19,014 bases of DNA from CCY15215 sp039194995 (GTDB lineage Bacteria > Cyanobacteriota > Cyanobacteriia > Cyanobacteriales > Spirulinaceae). Position numbers and translations under genes: made by a program. Location of the stretch: contig JBCCVR010000147.1 in assembly GCA_039194995.1 (NCBI GenBank), forward strand, positions 1 to 19,014, in the 5' to 3' direction. Shown here piece after piece: positions 7,329 through 15,529 of the stretch. The notes under the pieces are model-generated. The model was not told the DNA's origin. It made no database searches and worked only from the letters and a program-made list of their open reading frames with translations. Each line of letters opens with the position of its first letter. Positions within the stretch are counted from its first letter, which is position 1.

Positions 7329-8381
7329 ATGCCAATTTTAACGAAATCTCTAACTCTCGAAGATTTACCGCCAACTCCACCTCAAAAAACAGGATGGTGT
7401 TGGCAGCAGTCCAGTCAAAACCCCGACTCTATTTTAACAGATTGTTCGCAATATCCTCTAATTAGCATTGTTACGCCCAGTTACAATCAAGCGGAATTTT
7501 TAGAAGAAACCATTCGTTCGATTCTCCTGCAAAATTATCCGAATTTGGAATATATTATTATTGATGGAGGGAGTACGGATGGAAGTGTAGAAATTATTAA
7601 GAAATATGAACCTTATTTAGCGTATTGGGTTAGCGAGCGCGATCGCGGACAATCCGATGCCCTGAATAAAGGGTTCAAACGCGCGACAGGAGAGTTAATC
7701 GGCTGGCAAAATTCCGACGATACCTATCAGCAGAACGCTTTTGCCTATGCTGCAAAAACCTATCTTTCCCATCCAGAAGCCGAGGTTATTTACGGACTCG
7801 TTCACCATATCAATCGCGACAGTCAATTTCTGGAGGAATATCCCGTAACAACGGCAACGATTGCCAATATGATACCCTATTCAGCCGTTACCAATCATTC
7901 GGTTTTTTATACGAGAAAAATATTTCAGGACGGCAATTTTATCGATACAAATTTACAGCATTGTATGGATCAAGAATTTATTCTCAGATTGTTACTGAAA
8001 CAATATAAATTTGTTTTTGAGCCTCAAATTATCGGGAATTGGCGGCTTTACGATTTCACCAAATCCTCTCAACAAATGGATATTTGGGCGAGAGAAGCCT
8101 TTCAATTATGCCAACAAATTTATAATGATGAAACCTGCGATCGCGCCATTCGAGATAAAGCAAAAAGTTCTTTGTATGGGTTGTGTCTGGATAATTTTGC
8201 GAAGGGAAGAGCTAAAGTTTTTCGCGATACCGTGGCAGAATTAGTAAAAATATTTGGCTGGCAAATGTTGTTGGGTGGTATGGGTTTAAAATATGGATTA
8301 TCTTGGCTGGGAGAGGAGAATTTAAAACAATTATTACAACTCAAAGAAAAATTTTATACTCTGGTTAAGTCTAATGGTTAA
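7329..8381 (+). CDS. Family 2 glycosyltransferase (GT-A fold)
   Basis: This 350-residue predicted cytoplasmic glycosyltransferase has the GT2 core from PLISIVTPSYNQ (43-54), the nucleotide-binding IIIDGGSTDGS (76-86), the ERDRGQSDALNKG segment (103-115) typical of the family, and NSDD (128-131) as the DxD-type metal site. The first 40 residues, with a Trp/Pro-rich stretch, are an extension common in cyanobacterial members. It differs clearly from the GT2 at 4929, so the two are not recent duplicates. The start lies 30 bases after the MITE-like element; if the element is removed, the gap to the reconstructed upstream stop is only 16 bases, fitting an original tight operon. No Shine-Dalgarno is visible. 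It overlaps the next gene by 8 bp. The sugar added is unknown. Confidence 0.9.
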   Translation: MPILTKSLTLEDLPPTPPQKTGWCWQQSSQNPDSILTDCSQYPLISIVTPSYNQAEFLEETIRSILLQNYPNLEYIIIDGGSTDGSVEIIKKYEPYLAYWVSERDRGQSDALNKGFKRATGELIGWQNSDDTYQQNAFAYAAKTYLSHPEAEVIYGLVHHINRDSQFLEEYPVTTATIANMIPYSAVTNHSVFYTRKIFQDGNFIDTNLQHCMDQEFILRLLLKQYKFVFEPQIIGNWRLYDFTKSSQQMDIWAREAFQLCQQIYNDETCDRAIRDKAKSSLYGLCLDNFAKGRAKVFRDTVAELVKIFGWQMLLGGMGLKYGLSWLGEENLKQLLQLKEKFYTLVKSNG

Positions 8382-9210
8382 TATTGGTTATCGTGCGGCA
8401 AGATTGCAAGGAAAACTGACGCGATCGCTCTATTGTCGGAGAATTCCCCAAATGATTCGCCGTCCCATTCAACAAGCGATCGAACTCAATTTAGCAGTTT
8501 ACGCTTTATCCTGTCCGCGAGATTTACCGGAACAAATTGCCAGCATTCGCAGCTTTCTATCTTCTGTGGGGATTCCAGCGCAATTTACCATCATTTCCGA
8601 TGGCTATGCAAAGGCAGAATGCCAACTCTTAGAAGCCATTCATCCCTGTATTTCTGTCATTCCCTTACAAGAATTCACGCAAGGATTACCTCAAAAAGTT
8701 TACGATTATGCGGCGATTAATCCAATGGGAAAGAAATTGGCGGCAATTTTATCCATTCCGTGCGATCGCATTTCCATTTATACCGATTCTGATATCTTTT
8801 TCTTTCCCCAAGCCACAGAACTGAAAAATTTAATCGATCCGACAGATCCTCACTCTTATTATTTACCCGATACCGATCCGGCTTTCGATCTGCGAATTAT
8901 TCAGGAATCAGAACGAGAAAATCCCATTAATGGCGGTTTTATTTTGTTTAAAAAGAAGCCTAATTGGGATTTTGCAATGGATCGGTTTTTACATCTGCAA
9001 GAACCTCCAAATTATTTTACCGAACAAACAATGATGCACCTAACTTTACATCAAGACGGTGCAAAACCATTGCCTAGCGATCGCTATATCATGTGGCGAG
9101 ATGATGAGTTTTTGTTCCGCGATCGCTATGCGAATAAAGAGACGGTTTTACGGCATTACGTCACGCCCGTTCGTCACAAATTTTGGTGCAATCCTCAATA
9201 TTTGGTGTAA
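8374..9210 (+). CDS. Predicted GT-A nucleotide-sugar transferase (GT8-like)
   Basis: This 278-residue protein is the last gene of the cassette. The recognisable parts are a nucleotide-binding beta strand (ELNLAVYALSCPRD, 37-50), YTDSDIFFF (136-144) with an Asp-Ser-Asp metal site, INGGFILF (about 184-191) and a C-terminal HYVTP...HKFW where a His could complete metal binding, as in GT8 enzymes. I infer a glycosyltransferase of GT-A fold, but family assignment is less sure than for its neighbours. The first 26 residues are basic and carry no motif; the Met at residue 27 (8452) is an alternative start. The ATG at 8374 is kept because it overlaps the upstream stop by 8 bp. A large hairpin at 9258-9309 follows. 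Confidence 0.72.
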   Translation: MVNIGYRAARLQGKLTRSLYCRRIPQMIRRPIQQAIELNLAVYALSCPRDLPEQIASIRSFLSSVGIPAQFTIISDGYAKAECQLLEAIHPCISVIPLQEFTQGLPQKVYDYAAINPMGKKLAAILSIPCDRISIYTDSDIFFFPQATELKNLIDPTDPHSYYLPDTDPAFDLRIIQESERENPINGGFILFKKKPNWDFAMDRFLHLQEPPNYFTEQTMMHLTLHQDGAKPLPSDRYIMWRDDEFLFRDRYANKETVLRHYVTPVRHKFWCNPQYLV

Positions 9211-9257
9211 AGATTGATACCAAACCCGTATTGCTGAGAAGGATTGTTTGCACGAAC

Positions 9258-9309
9258 TGCCTCCCGATCGCTCTTTGAGATGGTTTTATCATAGCGCGAT
9301 CGGGAGGCA
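9258..9309. terminator. Large hairpin between convergent genes
   Basis: A perfect 14-bp inverted repeat (9258-9271 with 9296-9309), TGCCTCCCGATCGC and its complement, encloses a 24-base loop. It lies between the end of the glycosyltransferase cassette (9210) and the end of the RND gene (9390). There is no U-tract, so intrinsic termination is uncertain; a bidirectional stop or 3'-end stabiliser fits the convergent setting. The arms contain HIP1-related GATCGC. Confidence 0.5.
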
Positions 9310-9389
9310 ACTCGATTCTTGTAGGGATTCAACGGAGGGGAAGAGGTGCTAAAACAAAACTACTTTAATAACCGTATCTCCTTAATAAA

Positions 9390-12300
9390 TTAACTAACAA
9401 CCTCCTTTTTCGGTCCCGTCAGCAGCAAATACAGACAAGGAATAATAATCAGCGCATTCAACGTCGCCGCCACCAAACCAAAACCGATCGCGCTGGCGAG
9501 GGGAAACCAAACGGGATCGCTCAACGCCAAGGGAATTACCCCTACAATCGTCGTGATACTGGTGGTTAAAATCGGACGCAAGCGCGCCGCCGCCCCTCGT
9601 GCTGCCGCCTCGCGAATGGGCATACCGCGATCGCGAAACTTGTTCATCATCTCCACCATCACGATCGCGTCATTAACCACAATCCCCGTCAAAGAAATCA
9701 TGCCGATCACCGCCGGGAAAGAAATCGCCGTGCGGGTGAGAAAGAAACCCAAAAACGTCCCGATCGCTGCCAAGGGAATCGACATCATAATGATGAAAGG
9801 TTGCAAAAATGAGCCGAACTGAATCACTAAAACAGAGAAGATCAAAAATAGCGATACGATTAGCATTTGTCCCGCCGAGCCAAAGGTTTCTGCTTGGGTT
9901 TCCGCTTCCCCGGCTAACTTATAGGCGTAGCCCGATGGCCAGTCTTCCTTAGCGCGATCGAGTTGCGGTTGCAAATCTCCCCAAATCTCCCCTAACGTTC
10001 GGCCGCCCTCGGTTTTGGCCAAGATCGTCACCGTGCGCTCGGCATCTTGATGGGTAATCGAGATGGGAGCCTCTCCCCTCTGGGTGTCCAAAATTTGCGA
10101 CCCGACGATGGTTTCTCCATCCGGCTTAACAAAGCGCATCCGCATGATTTCGCTCCAGTTGGTCGGGCCGCCGATCGCACCCTGACGCGAAGGCCATTTG
10201 GTACTCAGATAAATGGTTAAATCTTCCTCGCCGCCGCCGATGGGAAAATCGCCTATATCGGTATCGGCAATCAAAAAACGGCCTTGATCTGCTAAGTCAC
10301 TCGAAGAAAAACCGTAAAAATCCATCGCCTCTCGCCGAGGAATCGCGCGAATTTCCGGATTTTTCGGGCCGAGATCGTCTCGCACGTCCGTCGCCCCCGG
10401 AATGTTTCGCAAAGCTAATTGTGTTTCTCGGGAGATTTGGCGCAAGACATCCATATCGGGCCCGCTAATCTGCAATTGGAAGGGATCGCCCCCTTCCCCC
10501 GTCGTTTGATAATTGACGGTCATCGTTGTTCCGGGATAGTTGCGAATGACCTCGCCGAGTTCTAACTTCAAATTTCCCGCTAATTCATAAGACAGTTTGT
10601 CCTTATATTCTTCAGATAGTTGTTGCCTGCGTTCGTTTTGGGGCAGAAACATGGCCGAAAAGCCCACGTAATAATCGGCCTCGTTGGGTTGAATGCCGCT
10701 TTCTTGAACGAGGTTACTTTTCAAGCCCACTTGCTTGATGACATTCTCAAAATAGGGCTTAGCGCGGAGAATTTCCCCAATCTCGTCGGCGGCTGCTTGG
10801 GAACTGTCGAGGGTGGTCGTAGGCGGCAAGCGTAAATTAATGCTCAGCCTGCGTCCGTCGGATTTGGGAAATAATTCGCCCGGGATGGTTGAGACGAGGA
10901 CGAAGGAAAAGACAAACAGGGCGATCGCGGCAAAAACCCACAGTCGGGCGATCGCCTTCGATCGCACCGTCGATCCCAAAGTCCAATTGGCAAAACGCCC
11001 TGAGACGACTTCCGTTAACTTGTCGATCCATGTGGCTTTATACTCTCCCGAAACATTACCCAAGAGATAATAAGAGAGGGGAATATCGACAATGAGCGCC
11101 AAAAAGTAACTGGTGAGCAGGCAGACGATCGCCGTGATGGGAATGAAGCGAATAAACTGCCCCATTGTGCCGCTAATCGCCAAGAGGGGAGCAAGGGCGA
11201 AAATGGTGGTTAACTGACCCGTAAAGGCAGGCAAAGAGTAGGTGCGCACGGTTTTCAAGGCTGCCTTGTGCCAAGGTAAACCCTCCACGTAGATGCCATC
11301 GTGCATCCCTTCCATCATCAGGATAAACACGTCCACCAATAATCCTAAAGAAAGGATCATTCCCGTTTGCACCAGGCTATTGAGGGTAAAGCCAAAGGCA
11401 AACAGAATCGCCAAAGCACCCAAAAATGTGAGGGGAATTGATAAGCCGGCAATAATGGCTTCTCGCCAAGTCAGGGCGAAAAACAAGACGACAAAAACCC
11501 CGATAACCCCTTGAATGACATTGCTGGCGACATTGTTTAAATCCTCTTGGATTTCATCGGCTTGGGAGACAATAACCCGATAGTCCATACCATTCGGCCA
11601 GATGTCCGGGTTGTTTCTGGCTTCCTCAAGGGAGGCGAGGCAGAGATCGATGATGCGGATGGCATCGGAACCCGGCACTTTTACCACCTCGAGGGTAATC
11701 AAGGGTTCAAAAGGCGTGCTATTGTTGCTCAAAAAGGCGCGATTGGTTTCTCGCTCTAAATCTCGTCGGACTTCTGCCACTTCATCAAGGGTAACGACTC
11801 GCCCATCGTTGTCCGCATAACCAAGATTGCCAATGCGAGCCACGGGCAGGGCTAATAGGTCTTCCAGTTGGCGAAAGCGCCCGAAAAAGCCTACGCGAGC
11901 GCCAATTTCATCGCTTTCAATGCTATCCCAAGGCACATCGAGGTTGCCCTGTTGGATGGCATTGGCCACTTGGGTGGGGGCGATGCCCATCTCGAGGAGG
12001 CGATCGGGGAGCATTTGCACGACGATCGCTTCTTTGCGCTGGCCGATTAAATCAACTTCCCGCACCCCGGGCACTTTTTCCAGTAGGTCTTGAATGTCTT
12101 CGGAAACGCGACTCAAGACAGTCTGATTGATACCGTAGAGACCGATAGTAAGAATGGGCGTGTCTTGGGAGGAAATTTCCGTAATTTCGGGGGGATCGGC
12201 GCGATCGGTTATATCGGCTTCGGCTTTATTGACGGCGGCCCGCACTCGGGCAATGGAGTCGCTGACATCGGCCTCAACCCGAAAGGTCGCTTGAATTCTG

Positions 12301-12659
12301 GAAAGGCCGCTAAACGAGGCGCTGCTGAGTTCATCCAGTCCTCGCAGGGATTTGAGTTCCGTTTCTAGTTTGTCTGTGACCTGATTTTCGATGGTTTCCG
12401 GGTCGGCTCCTCCCCAAACCGTGGTAATGCTCGCGATCGCCTGAATGATTTCCGGGTCGCTTTCTTTGACCATCCCCCCTAGGGCGATCGCGCCTCCCAC
12501 CAGCAAGAGTAAGGTCAGCAGGAGGGCAAAAATTTGTTTGAGGAAAAAGAAATTTTCCAACACGGAGGCTTTTTTGACCTCGTGAGCTTCGTCATGGGGT
12601 TCGGAATGGGTGGGAGGGGTTGACTCTGCCTCTAATTCTCTCTCTAATTCTTGCGTCAT
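9390..12659 (-). CDS. RND-superfamily efflux transporter, inner-membrane subunit (AcrB-like)
   Basis: This 1089-residue proton-driven pump has the duplicated RND architecture. TM1 (about 41-62) is followed by a large periplasmic porter/docking region, TM2-6 (about 385-530), a second periplasmic region, and TM8-12 from about residue 925. The charged relay differs from AcrB. TM4 reads GLLVDVFILMME, with one Asp (Asp443) and Glu450 instead of an Asp pair; TM10 reads GIVVNDAIVMVE, with Asn996-Asp997 where AcrB has Lys-Asn. Substrate class (drug, metal, lipid or secondary metabolite) cannot be decided. The start ATG overlaps the stop of the upstream adaptor gene as ATGA (12656-12659), so the pair is translationally coupled. 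No TolC-like outer-membrane factor or regulator is adjacent. The 35-residue acidic N-terminal cytoplasmic tail is longer than in AcrB. Confidence 0.9.
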   Translation of the reverse strand: MTQELERELEAESTPPTHSEPHDEAHEVKKASVLENFFFLKQIFALLLTLLLLVGGAIALGGMVKESDPEIIQAIASITTVWGGADPETIENQVTDKLETELKSLRGLDELSSASFSGLSRIQATFRVEADVSDSIARVRAAVNKAEADITDRADPPEITEISSQDTPILTIGLYGINQTVLSRVSEDIQDLLEKVPGVREVDLIGQRKEAIVVQMLPDRLLEMGIAPTQVANAIQQGNLDVPWDSIESDEIGARVGFFGRFRQLEDLLALPVARIGNLGYADNDGRVVTLDEVAEVRRDLERETNRAFLSNNSTPFEPLITLEVVKVPGSDAIRIIDLCLASLEEARNNPDIWPNGMDYRVIVSQADEIQEDLNNVASNVIQGVIGVFVVLFFALTWREAIIAGLSIPLTFLGALAILFAFGFTLNSLVQTGMILSLGLLVDVFILMMEGMHDGIYVEGLPWHKAALKTVRTYSLPAFTGQLTTIFALAPLLAISGTMGQFIRFIPITAIVCLLTSYFLALIVDIPLSYYLLGNVSGEYKATWIDKLTEVVSGRFANWTLGSTVRSKAIARLWVFAAIALFVFSFVLVSTIPGELFPKSDGRRLSINLRLPPTTTLDSSQAAADEIGEILRAKPYFENVIKQVGLKSNLVQESGIQPNEADYYVGFSAMFLPQNERRQQLSEEYKDKLSYELAGNLKLELGEVIRNYPGTTMTVNYQTTGEGGDPFQLQISGPDMDVLRQISRETQLALRNIPGATDVRDDLGPKNPEIRAIPRREAMDFYGFSSSDLADQGRFLIADTDIGDFPIGGGEEDLTIYLSTKWPSRQGAIGGPTNWSEIMRMRFVKPDGETIVGSQILDTQRGEAPISITHQDAERTVTILAKTEGGRTLGEIWGDLQPQLDRAKEDWPSGYAYKLAGEAETQAETFGSAGQMLIVSLFLIFSVLVIQFGSFLQPFIIMMSIPLAAIGTFLGFFLTRTAISFPAVIGMISLTGIVVNDAIVMVEMMNKFRDRGMPIREAAARGAAARLRPILTTSITTIVGVIPLALSDPVWFPLASAIGFGLVAATLNALIIIPCLYLLLTGPKKEVVS

Positions 12660-14314
12660 TCTCCAAAGACTCCCCGTTCTTCGATGGACACGTCAACGGG
12701 AGCACCGTCTACTAAATTTTCTTTCCCTTCGGTGATAACCCATTCTCCGGGGCGGAGATTGCCTTGAATTTCTTGCTGGGTCAGGCCGATAATGCCCCGT
12801 TGAACTTCTCGTTGTTCGACAATGCGCTGGCCGTTTTCTCCATCTTTGACCGCGAAAATATAGGGAACGCGATCGCGATAGACCAATGTATTCCACGGCA
12901 CCACCACGGCATCATTCTTTTCCTCGACCGCGATCCAAACTGCCACCCGTTCGTTATTGAAAATGTTGGTATTGCCGCTCTCAACTCGCACGATCGCACT
13001 GACCGATCGCGCCCCCGGTGAAACGGAAGGACTGACGGAAAAGACCCGCCCGGATGCCTTCGCTTGCTGCCTCAACTCCTCGTTGCTCATACTGCGATCG
13101 CTACTGTCGCTTCGGTCGGAATCTCCCATGATATAAGCGCGCTGCCCCGGTCTCACTTGCTGCCCTTGAAAAACTGGCAATTCCACCTCTACTTCAAAAC
13201 TGCGCGGGTCGATGACGATAATGGGAATGCGTTCGATTAGGGTGTCATAGCTAGAGCCGGCTTGTACGATTTCTGGAGTCCAGTAATCCCCTTGGCGGAT
13301 GTTTAAATGGGCAATTGTCCCGTTAAAGGGTGCAACCAGAGCCGTATCTTCGCGATCCACTTGAACTTTCTGTAACTGTGCATTGGCGCGATCTACCCCA
13401 AACACTGCCGATCGCACCCCCGCCGCATTGGATTCCACTTGCTTTTCTGCGGAACTCACTTGAGTTAAAGCATACTGTACCTGTTTCTGGGCGGAATTGA
13501 CTTGACTTTTTGCCCCGTCGATAGCGGCGATCGCATTCTTAAAATTGGTTTCGTAGCTGTCCAATTCGCTGCGGGTGATCACCCCTGCCTCGTGGAGTTC
13601 TTTGCGGCGCAAATATTCTCGTTCGGCGAATTCGCGATCGTTGACGGTCGCCCGTAAATTGGCTTGGGCTTCTACCCATGCCGCTTTGGCCTGTTCGAGG
13701 GAAGCATCTGCCCCGACTTTATTATCGATCGCCTGTTGTAAGCTGGCTTGTGCCTGAGAAACTTGGGTTTGAGATTCGATCAGCCCCGCTCGCTGCACCC
13801 GCAAATCCGCATCGGAAGAGCGGCGATCCACGAGAGCCAACAATTCTCCTTGCCGCACGAAATCCCCTTCTCGCAGATCTCGCCCGTTTACTTTTTTAAC
13901 AAAGGTGATTGTACCGCGAGAATTAAAAGTGAGATGTTTGAAACGAACGGCGCGGCTGAGTCCTTCCCCAAAAACCCACGCTTGAATGGGGGCTTGGACG
14001 GCTTGGACGGCTCGAACGGGCAAAGCGGCTTCCGCGCGGGATGGTGCGGGATCGTCTGTCGTTTGCGGTGCGGGATCTTGCAGGCGAGACATCGCCCATA
14101 ATCCAATGCCCCCTACTACCAGCGCGACTCCTAAAATAAAGAACCACAGGGTATTTCGCGATCGCGAAAGGTAGCGAAAGTCATTGATATCTCGATTAAC
14201 GCTTTTTTTGTTAATTCTCTCTTTACGAAGAAATTTAGGGGTTGGGGCGATCGCTTTTTCTGGTTTTTTGGGATTATCCGCATCATTGGAGCGATCGGGC
14301 TGTTCGGTTTTCAT
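12656..14314 (-). CDS. RND efflux adaptor (membrane fusion protein, HlyD/AcrA type)
   Basis: This 552-residue periplasmic adaptor links the RND pump encoded directly downstream to an outer-membrane channel. The N-terminal tail is basic and cytoplasmic, then a single TM anchor (55-76) replaces the lipoprotein signal of AcrA. The rest is a split lipoyl/barrel-sandwich domain (about 128-165 and 322-345) flanking a long Gln/Ala-rich coiled-coil hairpin (about 165-320), then beta-barrel and membrane-proximal domains. At 552 residues it is longer than AcrA-type adaptors of about 400, owing to the hairpin and cytoplasmic tail. The ATG at 14314 is chosen; the frame is open to a TTG at 14341, which would add nine residues without a better ribosome site. 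Its stop overlaps the pump start by four bases. Confidence 0.9.
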   Translation of the reverse strand: MKTEQPDRSNDADNPKKPEKAIAPTPKFLRKERINKKSVNRDINDFRYLSRSRNTLWFFILGVALVVGGIGLWAMSRLQDPAPQTTDDPAPSRAEAALPVRAVQAVQAPIQAWVFGEGLSRAVRFKHLTFNSRGTITFVKKVNGRDLREGDFVRQGELLALVDRRSSDADLRVQRAGLIESQTQVSQAQASLQQAIDNKVGADASLEQAKAAWVEAQANLRATVNDREFAEREYLRRKELHEAGVITRSELDSYETNFKNAIAAIDGAKSQVNSAQKQVQYALTQVSSAEKQVESNAAGVRSAVFGVDRANAQLQKVQVDREDTALVAPFNGTIAHLNIRQGDYWTPEIVQAGSSYDTLIERIPIIVIDPRSFEVEVELPVFQGQQVRPGQRAYIMGDSDRSDSSDRSMSNEELRQQAKASGRVFSVSPSVSPGARSVSAIVRVESGNTNIFNNERVAVWIAVEEKNDAVVVPWNTLVYRDRVPYIFAVKDGENGQRIVEQREVQRGIIGLTQQEIQGNLRPGEWVITEGKENLVDGAPVDVSIEERGVFGE

Positions 14315-14373
14315 AAGGCTGAACCGGGAAAAACTGGACAAGTGGAGATTTGGCAGAATTCAGTCGCCATTAT

Positions 14374-14379
14374 TTTATA
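14374..14379 (-). promoter_or_regulatory. Candidate -10 element for the MFP-RND operon
   Basis: TATAAA on the minus strand (14379 to 14374) lies about 60 bases before the adaptor ATG within a short AT-rich patch. No convincing -35 hexamer is spaced correctly upstream, so it is only a possible -10 or factor-dependent promoter. Nothing else is recognised in the 14315-14490 spacer apart from HIP1 palindromes. Confidence 0.25.
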
Positions 14380-14490
14380 CTAAATTCGCCGATTCCCTCG
14401 ATACGATCGGCAATATTATCGAAGCGATCGCGGCGCTCTCCATTAATCTGCAATGCTCACCCAATTCGCTAAAATAGTCCACTGCAAGAG

Positions 14491-14515
14491 CCGCGATCGC
14501 ACTGTGCGATCGCGG
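14491..14515. terminator. HIP1-containing hairpin after the small Cys-rich gene
   Basis: CCGCGATCGCAC (14491-14502) and its exact complement (14504-14515) are separated by one base. This gives roughly a 10-bp GC-rich stem with a 5-base loop and a HIP1 octamer in each arm. It starts 19 bases beyond the stop of the minus-strand gene at 14535. There is no U-tract, so termination is inferred from position and stem strength. Confidence 0.45.
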
Positions 14516-14534
14516 TACAATCAAACAGCAAGAG

Positions 14535-14882
14535 CTACTTGCACTCTTCCCAGCCTTTTCGACATAATACTGGACAATTGCGAGAAACCAAGAACTTTAG
14601 TTCTTTAGATTGGCCAGATTTAATCAAGCCATTCCAAGCTGGTGCACATAACTTAATATTTTTAGTTCCTCCATTTTTGGGAAGGCGAAGTCCTTGACGG
14701 TGGAGGATTGAGCAATCATTTTTAACGAGAGTTGCAAGGTTGCCGATCTGACGAACGGCTACCATAGAATTCCAAGCCTCTCGACATCCCGGAACTTCAG
14801 CAGTTGCGTAGGCATTGGCACTCGAGAGCAGAAAAGCAAGAGAGAAAAAGATTGCAATCAAAGTCGTTCTCAGTGTATTCAT
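14535..14882 (-). CDS. Small secreted Cys-rich protein with two tandem ~36-residue repeats
   Basis: I do not recognise the family. The 115-residue product has a clear Sec signal peptide (hydrophobic 8-20, cleavage after ANA at 24 or AYA at 26), so the mature protein of about 90 residues is periplasmic or extracellular. It contains six Cys (33, 57, 79, 103, 107, 114). Residues 33-64 and 79-110 align without gaps: each begins Cys-x2-AWN, has Leu-x2-Leu-Val in the middle and a second Cys exactly 24 residues after the first, followed by x2-Leu-x-Arg-x-Gly. Equal Cys spacing suggests one disulfide per repeat plus a third pair. The ATG at 14882 is chosen for the signal peptide and for AAGGA eight bases upstream; the frame is open further to 14984 but that extension lacks any feature. 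It appears monocistronic, with a hairpin downstream. Confidence 0.8.
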   Translation of the reverse strand: MNTLRTTLIAIFFSLAFLLSSANAYATAEVPGCREAWNSMVAVRQIGNLATLVKNDCSILHRQGLRLPKNGGTKNIKLCAPAWNGLIKSGQSKELKFLVSRNCPVLCRKGWEECK

Positions 14883-15529
14883 GTTAATTTCCTTATTGCT
14901 TGAGTGAGCAGATCCGCTCGACCCTCGGCATTTTGTGTCCGGGCCTAACGGCATAATATTCTCTGACTTTGATCGGATTACCACAAACTACGGATTGATG
15001 TCAAATCCTTACTTACTCTCCATAAGAATCTCTCCTTCACAATTGCGTTCGGTGCACCATCTAACTCCAACCAATGGACAATCTTTCTTCGCAAGATTTT
15101 GTAACCATTTGTACCCTGTAACAAGAGGTTTTCGTGACGTTTTATCTTTCGCGATTAAGAGATTCTCTTTGCATAAATTTGCCCAAAAGCGATCGCTCGA
15201 TTGAGTTAAAAGGGTTATCTCTCTAATCTGTATAATTAGTAACTTAAATTAATTTTTCTTTTGAACTGATCATATCGATGGATACGATCGCATTGCGCTT
15301 CTTGATTTTTCATATCATTATATCAAAAAATATAACAAAATCGTTACAAAAAACATCTTTTAAAAAAAAGATAAAGAGGACTCAATGCCCTGTCTTATCT
15401 AGCTTTAAGCACTCTACGATCGGATTTGAAGCAGGTTTGCCGCGCGTTAAATCTTTTTGCAGACTTGTCGGGTATCTCAATAAATTGCGATTGAATGGGA
15501 AGTAGAGATAGATTCGATAGGAAACTGCA
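14883..15529. other. 647-bp AT-rich spacer between divergent small genes, no convincing gene
   Basis: Only short open frames without ribosome sites or recognisable products are present. Visible elements are: a TATAAT at 15231-15236 without a good -35; TTGAAC-N16-TACGAT (15261-15288), a weak promoter for the gene at 15530; and an A/T hairpin (15355-15361 with 15366-15372) that on the minus strand is followed by a run of six T. HIP1 occurs once, near 15189. No tRNA, riboswitch or CRISPR pattern was seen. Confidence 0.6.

Noticed and set aside
14315..14341. TTG start adding nine residues to the membrane-fusion protein
   Set aside because: The ATG at 14314 gives a complete protein; the extension has no ribosome site advantage and no conserved feature.
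14935..15204. 89-codon plus-strand open frame upstream of the small secreted-protein gene
   Set aside because: It lies antisense to the 5' region of the secreted-protein gene, lacks a ribosome site and encodes no recognisable segment.
15278..15505. 75-codon plus-strand open frame in the AT-rich spacer
   Set aside because: No ribosome site, no recognisable domain and composition like the surrounding non-coding DNA; it ends before the better-supported gene at 15530.
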